The translations under genes and the position numbers were made by a program. DNA of 43,670 nt, from assembly GCA_016124535.1 (NCBI GenBank), contig WGNK01000066.1:1-43670 (forward strand). Direction: 5' to 3'. Source of the DNA: Azospirillum sp. (lineage in GTDB: Bacteria; Pseudomonadota; Alphaproteobacteria; Azospirillales; Azospirillaceae). Under the pieces are notes generated by a model. The model was not told the origin of the DNA. It saw only the letters and a list, made by a program, of their open reading frames with translations, and did no database searches. This document shows positions 1-7,316 of the stretch, one piece after another. Position 1 is the first letter of the stretch; each line of letters starts with the position of its first letter.

Positions 1-392
1 AGTCGTTGAGGATTTCGCGCGCGAGGCTGCGGATTTTCTCGGTCTCGTGGTCGCGGTGGAGCCTGCAGGCGCGTTTCAGCCGGGCCTGGATCGGGTTCAG
101 GATGGTGTGGCCTTGGTCTTCGGCGACGGCATGGATCAGGCTCCGCAGTTCGCGCACCAGCCAGTCGCCGAAGCGGACCCCATCGGGGGACAGGCCGCCG
201 GCCAACGCCAGCCCTTTTCGGATCAGGTGAGCCAGGCACCGCTGCCGGCGCTGATAATCGCGATAGGCGCCATACCCATCCGTGACCAGCCAGCCAATGA
301 TGGCGTCGCCGAGCAGGTCGCGGATTTCCTGGTGGCGCCGGCTGCCGATGTGAAAGACCGCAGTGGTCGCCGTCAGGACGACCCGACCGCTT
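1..392 (-). pseudogene. IS66-family transposase fragment (DDE domain), cut by window edge and by a junction
   Basis: Reading the minus strand from about 392 to 1 gives an open stretch with the IS66 DDE-domain signature. It contains TATTAVFHIGSRR, then LVTDGYGAYRDYQRR, then CLAHLIRKG, and ends in HETEKIRSLAREILND at the window edge. The Asp in VTDGYGAY corresponds to a catalytic acidic residue of this family. The N-terminal half and zinc-binding region are missing: the frame is lost at about 390-398, where it abuts a different transposase remnant. The C-terminal end lies outside the window. It is therefore a remnant on this side. Family assignment is from remembered motifs and is fairly secure; activity is not expected. 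Confidence 0.75.
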
Positions 393-398
393 AAATGA

Positions 399-748
399 TC
401 AAGCTACAAGAGCCTTTTGCTGCTGTTGCGGCTGTGGGTATGTGGGCCACGCCCTTGCGTTGCCCAAACGCAGCGTTCTATCCACAGACGTTTCGTCGAT
501 CGCGCCGGTGATGCCGGCCCGCCAGACTGCCATCGGCGTCCGGTTGCCCAGAGCCTGGTGCGGCCGCTGGACGTTGTAGAAGGCGATCCACGCGGCGATG
601 CCGGCCTTGGCGTCGCGACCATCGGCATAGCCCTTGAAGGCAGCGCTGGTGGATTGGCTGCCCTGGTTCAATCCGGTGGATTGAATGGTGAATTGCTCGG
701 GCTTGCCGAACCGGGCCAGCGCCTCCTCGAGCGCCGACACGCAGAACG
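399..748 (-). pseudogene. IS3-family transposase (OrfB) C-terminal remnant with internal deletion
   Basis: Minus-strand reading gives ALEEALARFGKPE, then GSQSTSAAF, then directly KGYADGRDAKAGIAAW, IAFYNVQRPHQALGNRTPM and a C-terminus ending in QQQQKALVA. In intact IS3-family OrfB proteins about 40 residues, including the last part of the DDE core, lie between the TSAAF and GYADGR segments. They are missing here, so the copy is internally deleted. The usual NTDQGSQF segment is also altered, with a short insertion carrying a TTCAATCC-GGT-GGATTGAA palindrome at 667-685. Similarity to the transposase begins at about 748, exactly where the LysR remnant on the other strand starts, so this insertion probably broke that gene. 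Confidence 0.75.
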
Positions 749-754
749 TGCCGG

Positions 755-1113
755 TCCTGGTCGGCTTTGACGACGACAGCGCCTTCGTGCCCGAGGCGGC
801 CTGGCTGGCCCGCAGCTTCCCCGACCACCGCGTCGGGTTCCGGAGCAACAGCTGGATCACCCAGGCCGCCGCCGCCCGCGCCGGCTTCGGCATTGCCCTT
901 CTGCCCTGCTATCTGGGGCAAGCCGATGCCGGCCTCATCCCGATCGGCCTCGGGCGGGAACCGCCGACGGCAAGGCTGTCGCTGCTGGTGCGTGCCGATC
1001 TGACCACGGTGCCGCGGGTGCACGCGGTAACGCATTACCTGAGCGCGCTGTTCCGGAGCTGCCGTCCCCTGTTCGAAAGGCCGGTCCCGGGGGCCGGCCC
1101 GCCCGCGGAGTGA
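755..1113 (+). pseudogene. LysR-family regulator, C-terminal effector-binding fragment
   Basis: The plus-strand frame from about 755 reads VGFDDDSAFVPEAAWLAR, then SNSWITQAAAARAGFGIALLPCYLG, PIGLGREPPTARLSLLVRAD and VPRVHAVTHYLSALFR. This is the end of a LysR-type substrate-binding domain: the VGFDD strand, the GxGIALLP helix-strand and the closing VRAV..F-like helix. The DNA-binding half and first effector-domain lobe are absent. The sequence upstream of 750 is IS3-transposase DNA on the other strand. The remnant ends normally with a TGA. It presumably regulated a gene no longer recognisable here; nothing suggests it controls the adjacent ars genes. Confidence 0.8.
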
Positions 1114-1170
1114 ACCTCGCGGGGAAAGCCGATCGGCCGATCGGGGTTGAGCGAACTGTCCTGCCGCCGA

Positions 1171-2241
1171 TCAGGCCTCGCGCTGATACCAGCCGCGGGT
1201 CCGGGTGACCAGATGCACCACCGAGAGCATCACGGGCACCTCGACCAGCACGCCGACCACGGTGGCCAGCGCCGCCCCGGAGTCCAGGCCGAACACGCTG
1301 ATCGCCGTCGCCACCGCCAATTCGAAGAAATTGCTGGCGCCGATCAGCGCCGCCGGCGCCGCCACGCAATGGGCGACGCCGAACCGACGGCTGAGCAGAT
1401 AGGCCAGCCCGGCATTGAAATAGACCTGGATCAGGATCGGTACCGCCAGCAGCAGGATGACCAGCGGCTGGGCGATGATCTGTTCGCCCTGAAATCCGAA
1501 CAGCAGCACCAGGGTCGCCAGCAGCGCCGTGACCGAAGCCGGTCCCAGCACCGCCTGGACCCGGGCCAGTGCCGCCGGCCCCCCGCGGGCCAGCACGACC
1601 CGCCGCCACAGCTGGGCCGCCATCACCGGTACCACGATATAGAGCCCCACCGACAACAGCAGGGTATCCCACGGCACCGTGATCGCCGACAGCCCGAGCA
1701 GCAGGCCGACCAGCGGCGCGAACGCGAACACCATGATCAGGTCGTTGAGCGCGACCTGGGTCAGGGTGAAATGGGGCTCACCATCGGACAGGTTGCTCCA
1801 GACGAACACCATCGCGGTGCAGGGTGCGGCCGCCAGCAAGATCAGGCCGGCGGTATAGGACGGCCCCTGCCCGGCCGGCAGCCAGGGCTGGAACAGCACG
1901 CCGACGAACAGCCAAGCCAGAGCCGCCATCGAGAATGGCTTGACCGCCCAGTTGATCGCCAGCGTCACCGCGATGCCGCGCCAATGTTCGCCGACCCCGG
2001 CGAGCGCACCGAAGTCGATCTTGAGCAGCATCGGGATGATCATCACCCAGACCAGCACTGCCACCGGAAGATTGACGCGGGCCAGTTCGGCGCCGGCAAT
2101 GGCGCCGAACAGACCCGGCAGCCAGTGACCGAGCGCCACACCGGCGACGATGCACAAAGCCACCCAGAGCGTCAGATTCCGCTCGAAATACCCGATCGCC
2201 GACGACCGCGAGGGGTTCCGCGACAGGGCGTCAGGCGGCAT
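1171..2241 (-). CDS. acr3: Arsenite efflux transporter, ACR3 family
   Basis: Ten-helix inner-membrane transporter that expels arsenite, in the ACR3 rather than ArsB family. About 356 residues from the ATG at 2239-2241. The conserved cysteine of helix 4 is present (AAPCTAMVFVWSNL, about Cys141), as is the conserved glutamate of helix 9 (GASNFFELAVA, about Glu307); both are needed for arsenite transport in characterised ACR3 proteins. The chosen ATG overlaps the end of arsC by 11 nt, pointing to translational coupling. An in-frame upstream start at 2274 lies further inside arsC and is less likely. Last gene of the arsR-arsC-acr3 operon. Downstream, 1129-1144 holds two CCGATCGG copies before the convergent LysR remnant. 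Confidence 0.95.
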   Translation of the reverse strand: MPPDALSRNPSRSSAIGYFERNLTLWVALCIVAGVALGHWLPGLFGAIAGAELARVNLPVAVLVWVMIIPMLLKIDFGALAGVGEHWRGIAVTLAINWAVKPFSMAALAWLFVGVLFQPWLPAGQGPSYTAGLILLAAAPCTAMVFVWSNLSDGEPHFTLTQVALNDLIMVFAFAPLVGLLLGLSAITVPWDTLLLSVGLYIVVPVMAAQLWRRVVLARGGPAALARVQAVLGPASVTALLATLVLLFGFQGEQIIAQPLVILLLAVPILIQVYFNAGLAYLLSRRFGVAHCVAAPAALIGASNFFELAVATAISVFGLDSGAALATVVGVLVEVPVMLSVVHLVTRTRGWYQREA

Positions 2242-2758
2242 TTTCGCCAACCTCGTCCCGGCGGCTGCGGCCAATCTCGGCCAATCGGTTCTTCAGGGTC
2301 AGGCGGTCCAGTCCTTCCAGCCGCAGGCTGGCGAAAATCTTGATCCGGCTTTCCAACTCCAGATAGACCCGTTTGAACAGCTTGAATGACTTATCCGCCG
2401 GCCCTTCGAAGGCGGCGGGATCGTCCACCCCCCAATGGGCGGTCATCGGCTGGCCCGGCCAGATCGGACAGACTTCGCCGGCGGCCTGATCGCACACCGT
2501 GAACACGAAATCGAGCGCCGGGGCTTCGGGCGTCGCAAATTCCTCCCAGCTCTTGCTGCGCAGCCCCTCGGTCTTGTAGTTGAGCCGGCGCAGCACATCC
2601 AAGGCCACCGGATGAACCTCGCCCTTGGGGTGGCTGCCGGCGCTGAAGGCCTGGAACCGGCCGGAGCCATAGCGCGCCATGGCGCATTCCGCCATGATGC
2701 TGCGCGCAGAATTGCCGGTGCACAGGAACAATACGTTGAACACTCTGTTCAATGCCAT
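2231..2758 (-). CDS. arsC: Arsenate reductase, thioredoxin-coupled low-molecular-weight phosphatase type
   Basis: Cytosolic reductase converting arsenate to arsenite, the substrate of the downstream exporter. 175 residues from the ATG at 2756-2758. The phosphatase-type P-loop is at the N-terminus: CTGNSARS, with Cys13 and Arg19 in the CX5R arrangement. The resolving-cysteine segment TVCDQAAGEVCPIW supplies Cys89 and Cys97, the redox pair of the thioredoxin-dependent class rather than the glutaredoxin-dependent ArsC class. The start was chosen because GAGG lies 8-10 nt upstream and the more upstream frame reads as low-complexity Arg/Gly. It follows arsR by 35 nt and overlaps acr3. A thioredoxin is encoded at 38690, although that gene is housekeeping in type. 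Confidence 0.93.
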   Translation of the reverse strand: MALNRVFNVLFLCTGNSARSIMAECAMARYGSGRFQAFSAGSHPKGEVHPVALDVLRRLNYKTEGLRSKSWEEFATPEAPALDFVFTVCDQAAGEVCPIWPGQPMTAHWGVDDPAAFEGPADKSFKLFKRVYLELESRIKIFASLRLEGLDRLTLKNRLAEIGRSRRDEVGENAA

Positions 2759-2793
2759 GACGTGACCTCGTGATCGCGCCGACCGGCCCCCGG

Positions 2794-3132
2794 TCAGCAG
2801 GTTTCGCATGTCCGGACCGCCGCCGCGAGACCGCCGCAAATCTCCGGCCGGCCTTGGCAGCAGTCCTCGGTCAGAAAGCTCATCAACCGGCGGCTGCCCT
2901 CGAGATCCGCGGCATAGATGATCTGCCGGTGAACTCGAACTGAGCGCACCAGACCGGCCCGTTCTAGCCGACTTATGTGAAAGGACAGCGTCGGTCCGGT
3001 GACAGCGAGACGAGACGCGATTTCGCCGGCCGGCAGGCCATTGGGCGCCTCACGGATCAGCAGCCGATAGACCGCAAGCCGGGTTTCCTGGGCGAGCGCC
3101 GACAAGGCGGCGATGGCGTCTGACATTTCCAT
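2794..3132 (-). CDS. arsR: ArsR-family arsenite-responsive repressor
   Basis: Small winged-helix repressor, about 112 residues. The helix-turn-helix lies around residues 35-62 (LPAGEIASRLAVTGPTLSFH). The classic ELCVCDL metal site of enterobacterial ArsR is absent. Instead a C-terminal cluster EDCCQGRPEIC provides Cys91, Cys92 and Cys99, resembling the CC-x6-C arrangement of the Acidithiobacillus-type ArsR arsenite site (family knowledge). Two start codons are possible, ATG at 3130-3132 and ATG at 3124-3126 (ATGGAAATGTC). Neither has a normal ribosome-binding site, because the upstream DNA is the second arm of a 50-bp palindrome; translation may be leaderless. First gene of the ars operon and presumably autoregulated through that palindrome. 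Confidence 0.93.
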   Translation of the reverse strand: MEMSDAIAALSALAQETRLAVYRLLIREAPNGLPAGEIASRLAVTGPTLSFHISRLERAGLVRSVRVHRQIIYAADLEGSRRLMSFLTEDCCQGRPEICGGLAAAVRTCETC

Positions 3133-3163
3133 ATTTCAATAAATATGGAAATGTCAGACGCCA
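3114..3163. promoter_or_regulatory. 50-bp palindrome (23-bp perfect arms, 4-nt centre) over the arsR start; probable ArsR operator
   Basis: Positions 3114-3136 (ending TGACATTTCCATATTT) and 3141-3163 (starting AAATATGGAAATGTCA) are exact reverse complements, separated by CAAT. The left arm includes both candidate arsR start codons and the first codons of the gene; the right arm repeats them on the other strand, so a mirror-image MEMSDA reading frame starts there. The A/T-rich core fits an ArsR-type operator. The full length is much more than a dimeric ArsR needs, and a transcript running in from copZ (ending at 3250) would fold it into a hairpin that buries the arsR start. Confidence 0.8.
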
Positions 3164-3249
3164 AGCAAGCGGAATCGCTCCTGGGAGCCGGGCGTTCCAC
3201 GCCCTTCCGGCCCTTGCGCCCCTGCCGGGGCTGTGCCCCCGACGCCGAT

Positions 3250-3453
3250 TCAGGCTTGGCCGTTGAACTCGAAGCCGGCGGCCTCGACCGCCTTTTGCAC
3301 CGCCTCGGCAGCGACCGCGGCGTCCACCGCGACCGTGCCCGCGGCCAGGTCGACCTCGACCTTGGCGCCGGGCGCCGCCTTGACGATGGCGTTGGTCACC
3401 GACCGGGCACAACCTCCACACGTCATGCCATCGACCTTATATTTCGTCGTCAT
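3250..3453 (-). CDS. copZ: Copper chaperone / heavy-metal-associated (HMA) domain protein, CopZ-like
   Basis: 67-residue single HMA domain protein that would bind Cu(I) in the cytosol and hand it to the P-type ATPase encoded upstream. The metal-binding loop GMTCGGC carries Cys12 and Cys15. The C-terminal half has the expected beta-alpha-beta pattern, ending EAAGFEFNG. The start ATG at 3451-3453 has AGGAG about 7 nt upstream and overlaps the stop of the preceding deacetylase gene in an ATGA arrangement. It is the last gene of the copA-deacetylase-copZ run; the gap of 117 nt to arsR contains the arsR palindrome. Copper is the likeliest metal because of copA, though the domain alone does not prove it. 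Confidence 0.9.
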   Translation of the reverse strand: MTTKYKVDGMTCGGCARSVTNAIVKAAPGAKVEVDLAAGTVAVDAAVAAEAVQKAVEAAGFEFNGQA

Positions 3454-4595
3454 CGGATGCTCCTTTCTCGCGCCAGGGCGACGGTGCTGCCGAACCTCGC
3501 CCGCACCACGGCACTGACCGGCACCAGGGTAAAACCGCGCGCGGCCAAGCCGCGCAGCCACGGATCGACCACCTCAAGGGTGGAATCGTGCGGGTGGCCG
3601 ATCGCAATCGCCACCCCGATCCGGCGGGCCAGCCGCTCGGTCTCGCCCAGCCGGGTCCTGACCTCCGCGGCGGTCACGACGTCGTCGAGGAACACGTCGC
3701 GCGCCACCGCCGGCAGGCCCAGCTCCTGGGCCAGAGCCGGGCCGGCGCTGGCACCGGTGGTCTTGGAATCGACCCACAGCAAGCCGCGGCTTTTGACCTC
3801 GGCGAGGATTCCCGCCATCGCCTGGCGGCTGGCGGTGAAGCGACTGCCCATGTGATTGTTGATCCCGACATAGCCGTCGAAGCCGCCCAAATCGATCCGC
3901 AGCCGGCGCAGGTTCTCCTCGGCCGTCAGCCGGGTCAACAGCGCACCCGGCCCCGGATTCTGCGGCCCGACCGGCTCCATCGGGACATGAACCAACAGTT
4001 CGTGGCCGGCGGCGCGCGCCGCCGCAGTCTGATGCGGCAGCTCCTCGGCATAGGCCATGAAGGCCAGGGTCAGCGGTCCCGGCAAGGCGATGGTGCGTGC
4101 GGTGCGCCGACGATCGAGCCCGAGATCGTCGATAATCAGCACCACCGCCGGCCGGTCGCGCGGCAATTCGGCCGGCACCGCATTGGCCAGCCACGGCGGC
4201 ACCGCAGGCTCGACCGGCGCCGGTCCGGGGGGCAGCGGCGGCGGCATAGCCAGGGCCGCCCCCTCCGGCGGGGCCTCGACCACCGGCGGGGCCTCGACCA
4301 CCGGCGGCGACAAAACCGCCGGAGCCGCCGGCGCCGCGCCTCCCTCGGCTGGCACCGCCGCGAGCCCGGGCGGTTCCGGCCAAGCCGGGACGGGTACCGG
4401 CGAAACCGGCAGCAGCGGCGAAGCTTCGATCTCTGCCACCGGCGTCACGATCGTCGCGGCCGGCGGCAAGGGCAGCTCATGGCGACGGCCGAAGGCCCAG
4501 CCCAGTCCACCGCCCAATGCCAGCACCAGGAGTGTCATTCCCCCGGTCCGGATCAGCAATCGCCGCCGCCGGCCTCGGCGCCTGTTCCCGAACAT
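3450..4595 (-). CDS. Divergent polysaccharide deacetylase family protein (YibQ/DUF610-like)
   Basis: About 381 residues. One N-terminal transmembrane segment (about 15-38, LLIRTGGMTLLVLALGGG), a long Pro/Ala/Glu-rich periplasmic linker (about 45-140, including two PPVVEA copies) and a C-terminal divergent deacetylase domain. The domain shows VVLIIDDLG, HVPMEP, GINNHMGSRFT, VFLDD and IAIGHPH, all typical of this family. It probably acts on an envelope polysaccharide; the substrate is unknown. The ATG at 4593-4595 has GGGGA upstream; a GTG at 4614-4616 in frame is the alternative, lying 4 nt from the copA stop at 4621. It overlaps copZ by ATGA. Finding this family inside a copper operon is unusual; in many alphaproteobacteria it sits near ctpA or murein hydrolase activator genes. 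Confidence 0.88.
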   Translation of the reverse strand: MFGNRRRGRRRRLLIRTGGMTLLVLALGGGLGWAFGRRHELPLPPAATIVTPVAEIEASPLLPVSPVPVPAWPEPPGLAAVPAEGGAAPAAPAVLSPPVVEAPPVVEAPPEGAALAMPPPLPPGPAPVEPAVPPWLANAVPAELPRDRPAVVLIIDDLGLDRRRTARTIALPGPLTLAFMAYAEELPHQTAAARAAGHELLVHVPMEPVGPQNPGPGALLTRLTAEENLRRLRIDLGGFDGYVGINNHMGSRFTASRQAMAGILAEVKSRGLLWVDSKTTGASAGPALAQELGLPAVARDVFLDDVVTAAEVRTRLGETERLARRIGVAIAIGHPHDSTLEVVDPWLRGLAARGFTLVPVSAVVRARFGSTVALARERSIR

Positions 4596-4620
4596 CGGCA
4601 AAGTCCCCGCGGCCACCGGG

Positions 4621-6972
4621 TCAGGCCGCCGGCCCGGAGGCCGGCATCACCAGACGGGCCAAGCCGCTGCGCGGCTTGCCCTTGTCGCCTGCCGCAGCGC
4701 CACGACCCGGTTGCCAGCGGCGCAGCGCCAATGCGTTGCCGACCACCGCCAGGCTGCTGACGGTCATGCCGATCGCCGCGGGCACCGGCCCCAGCAAGCC
4801 GACCGCGGCCAGAGGGATCGCGACGGTGTTGAAGCCGAACGCCCACACCAGATTCTGAATGATCTTGCGCCGCGCCGCGCGGGCGAGGTCGAGCACCCCG
4901 GCGACCAGCGCCGGATCATCGCGGATCAGGCCGACCGCCGCCGCCTGCAACGCCACGTCGGTGCCGCCGCCCATCGCGATCCCGAGATTGGCGCGAGCCA
5001 GGGCCGGGCCGTCGTTGACACCGTCGCCGACCATGGCGACGATCTCGTGGGCCGCCTGCAGCCGTTCGATTTCGGCGATCTTGTCTTCCGGACGGGCACC
5101 GGCGATCACCCGCTCGATACCGAGCCGCCGCGCCGTCGCCTGGGCCGCCGCCGGCGCATCGCCAGTCAGCAGTACCGTCGTCACCCCGAGCCGCTTCAGC
5201 GCAGCCACCGCCTGGGCCGCGTTCGGACGCAGCCGATCGGCCAGTCCGAGCAGGCCGACCAGTGCCGGGGTTTCGCCCGGACTGCCAATCCACACCACCG
5301 CCTTACCCTGACGCTCCAGCGTACCGACCTGGGGGCCGAGCGGCGCCAGCGGAATGCCGAGCTGCTTCATATAGGCCCGGTTGCCCATCGCCAGATCCCG
5401 CCCGCCGACGGTGCCGCGCACGCCGCGTCCGGCTTCGGCACGGAATGCCGCGACCTCCAACGGCTGAATCCCCAGGCCGGCGGCGTGCTCAAGCACCGCG
5501 CGGGCAATCGGGTGGCTCGCCGCATGCTGGATCGACGCGGCAGCACGAATCAGTCCTGTCTGGTCGCCATCGAGCGCCACCACATCGGTCAGTTCGGGCC
5601 GGCTCTCGGTCAGGGTACCAGTCTTGTCGAACACCACCACCGAGACCGCATAGGCGGACTCCAGCGCTTCGGCGTCGCGGATCAGGATACCGCGGCGGGC
5701 GCCAGCACCCAACGCCACCGCAATCACCGCCGGGGTCGCCAGGCCCAGGGCACACGGACATGCCACCACCAGCACGGACACCGCCGCCAGGATCGCGGGT
5801 TCGAACCGACCACTGCCGATCAGCCAAGCCGCCAGGGTCAGCAGCGCCACCGCCAGCACGAAAAATGCGAACCAGCCGGCGACGGTATCGGCCAGGCGCT
5901 GGATGCGCGGCTTGGTCGCCTGGGCATGGCCGACCAACGCGATCAGCCGGCCGAGCACCGCCTCGGCGCCGATCGCCGCCACCTGAATCTTCAGAAAGCC
6001 GTCGAGATTGACCGTGCCGCCGGTCACCGTGGCGCCCTGCCCGCGTTCCTGGGGCAGCGACTCGCCGGTGACCATCGCCTCGTCGACCGCGGCGCGGCCC
6101 TCGACCACCACGCCATCCGCCGGAATCCGCTCGCCCGGCCGCACCGCCACCAGGTCGCCGCGGCGAAGCTTTTCCAGACCGACCACGGTCTCGCCGCCAT
6201 CGACGGCAATCACCCGCGCGGTCTCCGGGCGCAGCGCAATCAAAGCCTCGACCGCCTGATTGGTGGCACGGCGCGCCCGGGTTTCGAGATATTTGCCGGC
6301 CATCACCAGGGTGATCACCAGCGCCGCCGCTTCGAAGTAAAGATGGCCGTGGCTGGCATGGCTGCCGGTCACCACCAGGAACAGGCTGAGGCCATAGGCC
6401 GCAGTGGTGCCGAGCGCCACCAGCACATCCATGTTGGCGCCGCCGCCCTTCAGCGCCCCCCAGGCGCCCCGGTAGAAGCGCGCCCCGGCCCAGAACTGTA
6501 CCGGCGTCGCCAGCGCGAGCTGCAGCCAGGGCGGCACCCGCCAGGGCGAGCCGACCAGCATCAGCACCATCCCGGCGACCAGCGGCAACGTCAGTACCGC
6601 CGCAACTGCGAGGGTGATCACGGTCGCCCGCAGCTCGGCCGCCGCCGCGGCACCGGCTTGGGAGTCCGTGCCGTCGTCGAGCGGCCGGGCGCCGTAGCCG
6701 GCATCCTCGACCGCTTCGACCAACTCGGCCAGGCTGGTGCGGTCGGGATCGAACGCGATTTCGGCGCGTTCCGCCGGCAGACTGACCGTCGCCGAGACCA
6801 CGCCCGGCCGGCGCAACAGGACTTTCTCGATCCGCGAGACGCAGGCAGCACAGGTCATGCCGGTGATGGCAAGCGCGGCGTCGTGCCGCGATGCGGCCAT
6901 GGCGGCGTCGTGCCGCGATGCGGCCATGGCGGCGTCGTGCCGCGATGCGGCCCTGGGGGTCAATTCGTTCAT
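4621..6972 (-). CDS. copA: Cu(+)-exporting P1B-type ATPase
   Basis: 783-residue heavy-metal ATPase. One N-terminal HMA domain with GMTCAAC (Cys41, Cys44), actuator-domain TGES (302-305), the transmembrane CPC metal site (405-407), phosphorylated Asp449 in DKTGT, SHP (486-488) and GDGVND (649-654). Together these identify a Cu(I)/Ag(I) exporter of the CopA class. The N-terminus ahead of the HMA domain is odd: residues about 8-34 are three copies of AASRHDAAM/L encoded by identical 27-bp repeats. The ATG at 6970-6972 has no good ribosome-binding site, and Met16 or Met25 inside the repeats are alternatives. First gene of a run with the deacetylase (25 nt gap) and copZ. No CueR or CsoR regulator gene is seen nearby. 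Confidence 0.95.
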   Translation of the reverse strand: MNELTPRAASRHDAAMAASRHDAAMAASRHDAALAITGMTCAACVSRIEKVLLRRPGVVSATVSLPAERAEIAFDPDRTSLAELVEAVEDAGYGARPLDDGTDSQAGAAAAAELRATVITLAVAAVLTLPLVAGMVLMLVGSPWRVPPWLQLALATPVQFWAGARFYRGAWGALKGGGANMDVLVALGTTAAYGLSLFLVVTGSHASHGHLYFEAAALVITLVMAGKYLETRARRATNQAVEALIALRPETARVIAVDGGETVVGLEKLRRGDLVAVRPGERIPADGVVVEGRAAVDEAMVTGESLPQERGQGATVTGGTVNLDGFLKIQVAAIGAEAVLGRLIALVGHAQATKPRIQRLADTVAGWFAFFVLAVALLTLAAWLIGSGRFEPAILAAVSVLVVACPCALGLATPAVIAVALGAGARRGILIRDAEALESAYAVSVVVFDKTGTLTESRPELTDVVALDGDQTGLIRAAASIQHAASHPIARAVLEHAAGLGIQPLEVAAFRAEAGRGVRGTVGGRDLAMGNRAYMKQLGIPLAPLGPQVGTLERQGKAVVWIGSPGETPALVGLLGLADRLRPNAAQAVAALKRLGVTTVLLTGDAPAAAQATARRLGIERVIAGARPEDKIAEIERLQAAHEIVAMVGDGVNDGPALARANLGIAMGGGTDVALQAAAVGLIRDDPALVAGVLDLARAARRKIIQNLVWAFGFNTVAIPLAAVGLLGPVPAAIGMTVSSLAVVGNALALRRWQPGRGAAAGDKGKPRSGLARLVMPASGPAA
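6875..6955. repeat. Three tandem 27-bp repeats inside the copA 5' end
   Basis: Copies occupy 6875-6901, 6902-6928 and 6929-6955. The first two are identical and the third differs at one base (CCATG to CCCTG). Each encodes AASRHDAAM or AASRHDAAL on the minus strand. Unit identity at the nucleotide level indicates recent slippage or duplication. The copies add a His-containing flexible leader before the CopA metal-binding domain, and each of the first two supplies an in-frame ATG. Confidence 0.95.
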
Positions 6973-6988
6973 GGCCGCTATAATGGGG

Positions 6989-7186
6989 TCACCCCCCCGC
7001 CGCCTTCAACCGCGATCGCGCCTCGGTGAGCCGTGCATAGAGATCATGCGCCCGCTCGGCGACCTCGGGAATCCGCTCCCAGCCCAGCGGCAGGTCTTCC
7101 GACAGGTCGTGCAGGTCCATCTTGGCCTGGGTCGCCTGGGCGTTCAGCTTCTTGACCGCGGCCTTCAACTCATCGACGTCACTCAT
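6989..7186 (-). CDS. CCE_0567/Rop-like small helical protein
   Basis: 65-residue, charged, all-helical protein (MSDVDELKAAVKKLNAQA..., then DLHDLSEDLPLGWERI, then LYARLTEARSRL) matching the Rop-like family often called CCE_0567 metalloproteins. Members form a two-helix hairpin and usually lie near nitrogen-fixation genes in alphaproteobacteria and cyanobacteria (family knowledge). No nif gene is visible here. The start is the ATG at 7184-7186 with GGGGGA about 7 nt upstream; a TTG immediately before it is not needed. It sits upstream of copA on the same strand with only 16 nt between, so the two may be cotranscribed. Confidence 0.75.
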   Translation of the reverse strand: MSDVDELKAAVKKLNAQATQAKMDLHDLSEDLPLGWERIPEVAERAHDLYARLTEARSRLKAAGG

Positions 7187-7316
7187 CAACCGTCCCCCAC
7201 CTTGGGAAAAAATCCGGCACGGAAGCCGCCGGCAAATATCCCTGGCAAAGGACGGGCCAAGGGTTTCGGAGGCAAAACACCGCCCCGCACCGTAACCACC
7301 GCCCTGGCGTACCGCC

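Noticed and set aside
1147..2343. A 398-codon open frame on the plus strand opposite acr3
   Set aside because: Very rich in Gln, Arg, His and Asp, typical of the reverse complement of a hydrophobic membrane protein gene.
3145..3855. Plus-strand frame starting MEMSDA, identical to the arsR N-terminus
   Set aside because: The identity comes only from the palindrome arm. Beyond six codons the similarity ends and the rest is antisense to copZ and the deacetylase gene.
6875..6955. Tandem repeats considered as iterons or an array of operator sites
   Set aside because: They lie inside the copA frame and preserve it (27 bp, nine codons). There is no replication gene and no dyad symmetry typical of iteron or repressor sites.
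4057..7029. A 990-codon open frame on the plus strand opposite copA and the deacetylase gene
   Set aside because: Translation is Arg/Gly/Pro/His-rich without any domain. It is the antisense shadow expected in G/C-rich DNA, and the minus strand carries complete motifs of CopA and the deacetylase.
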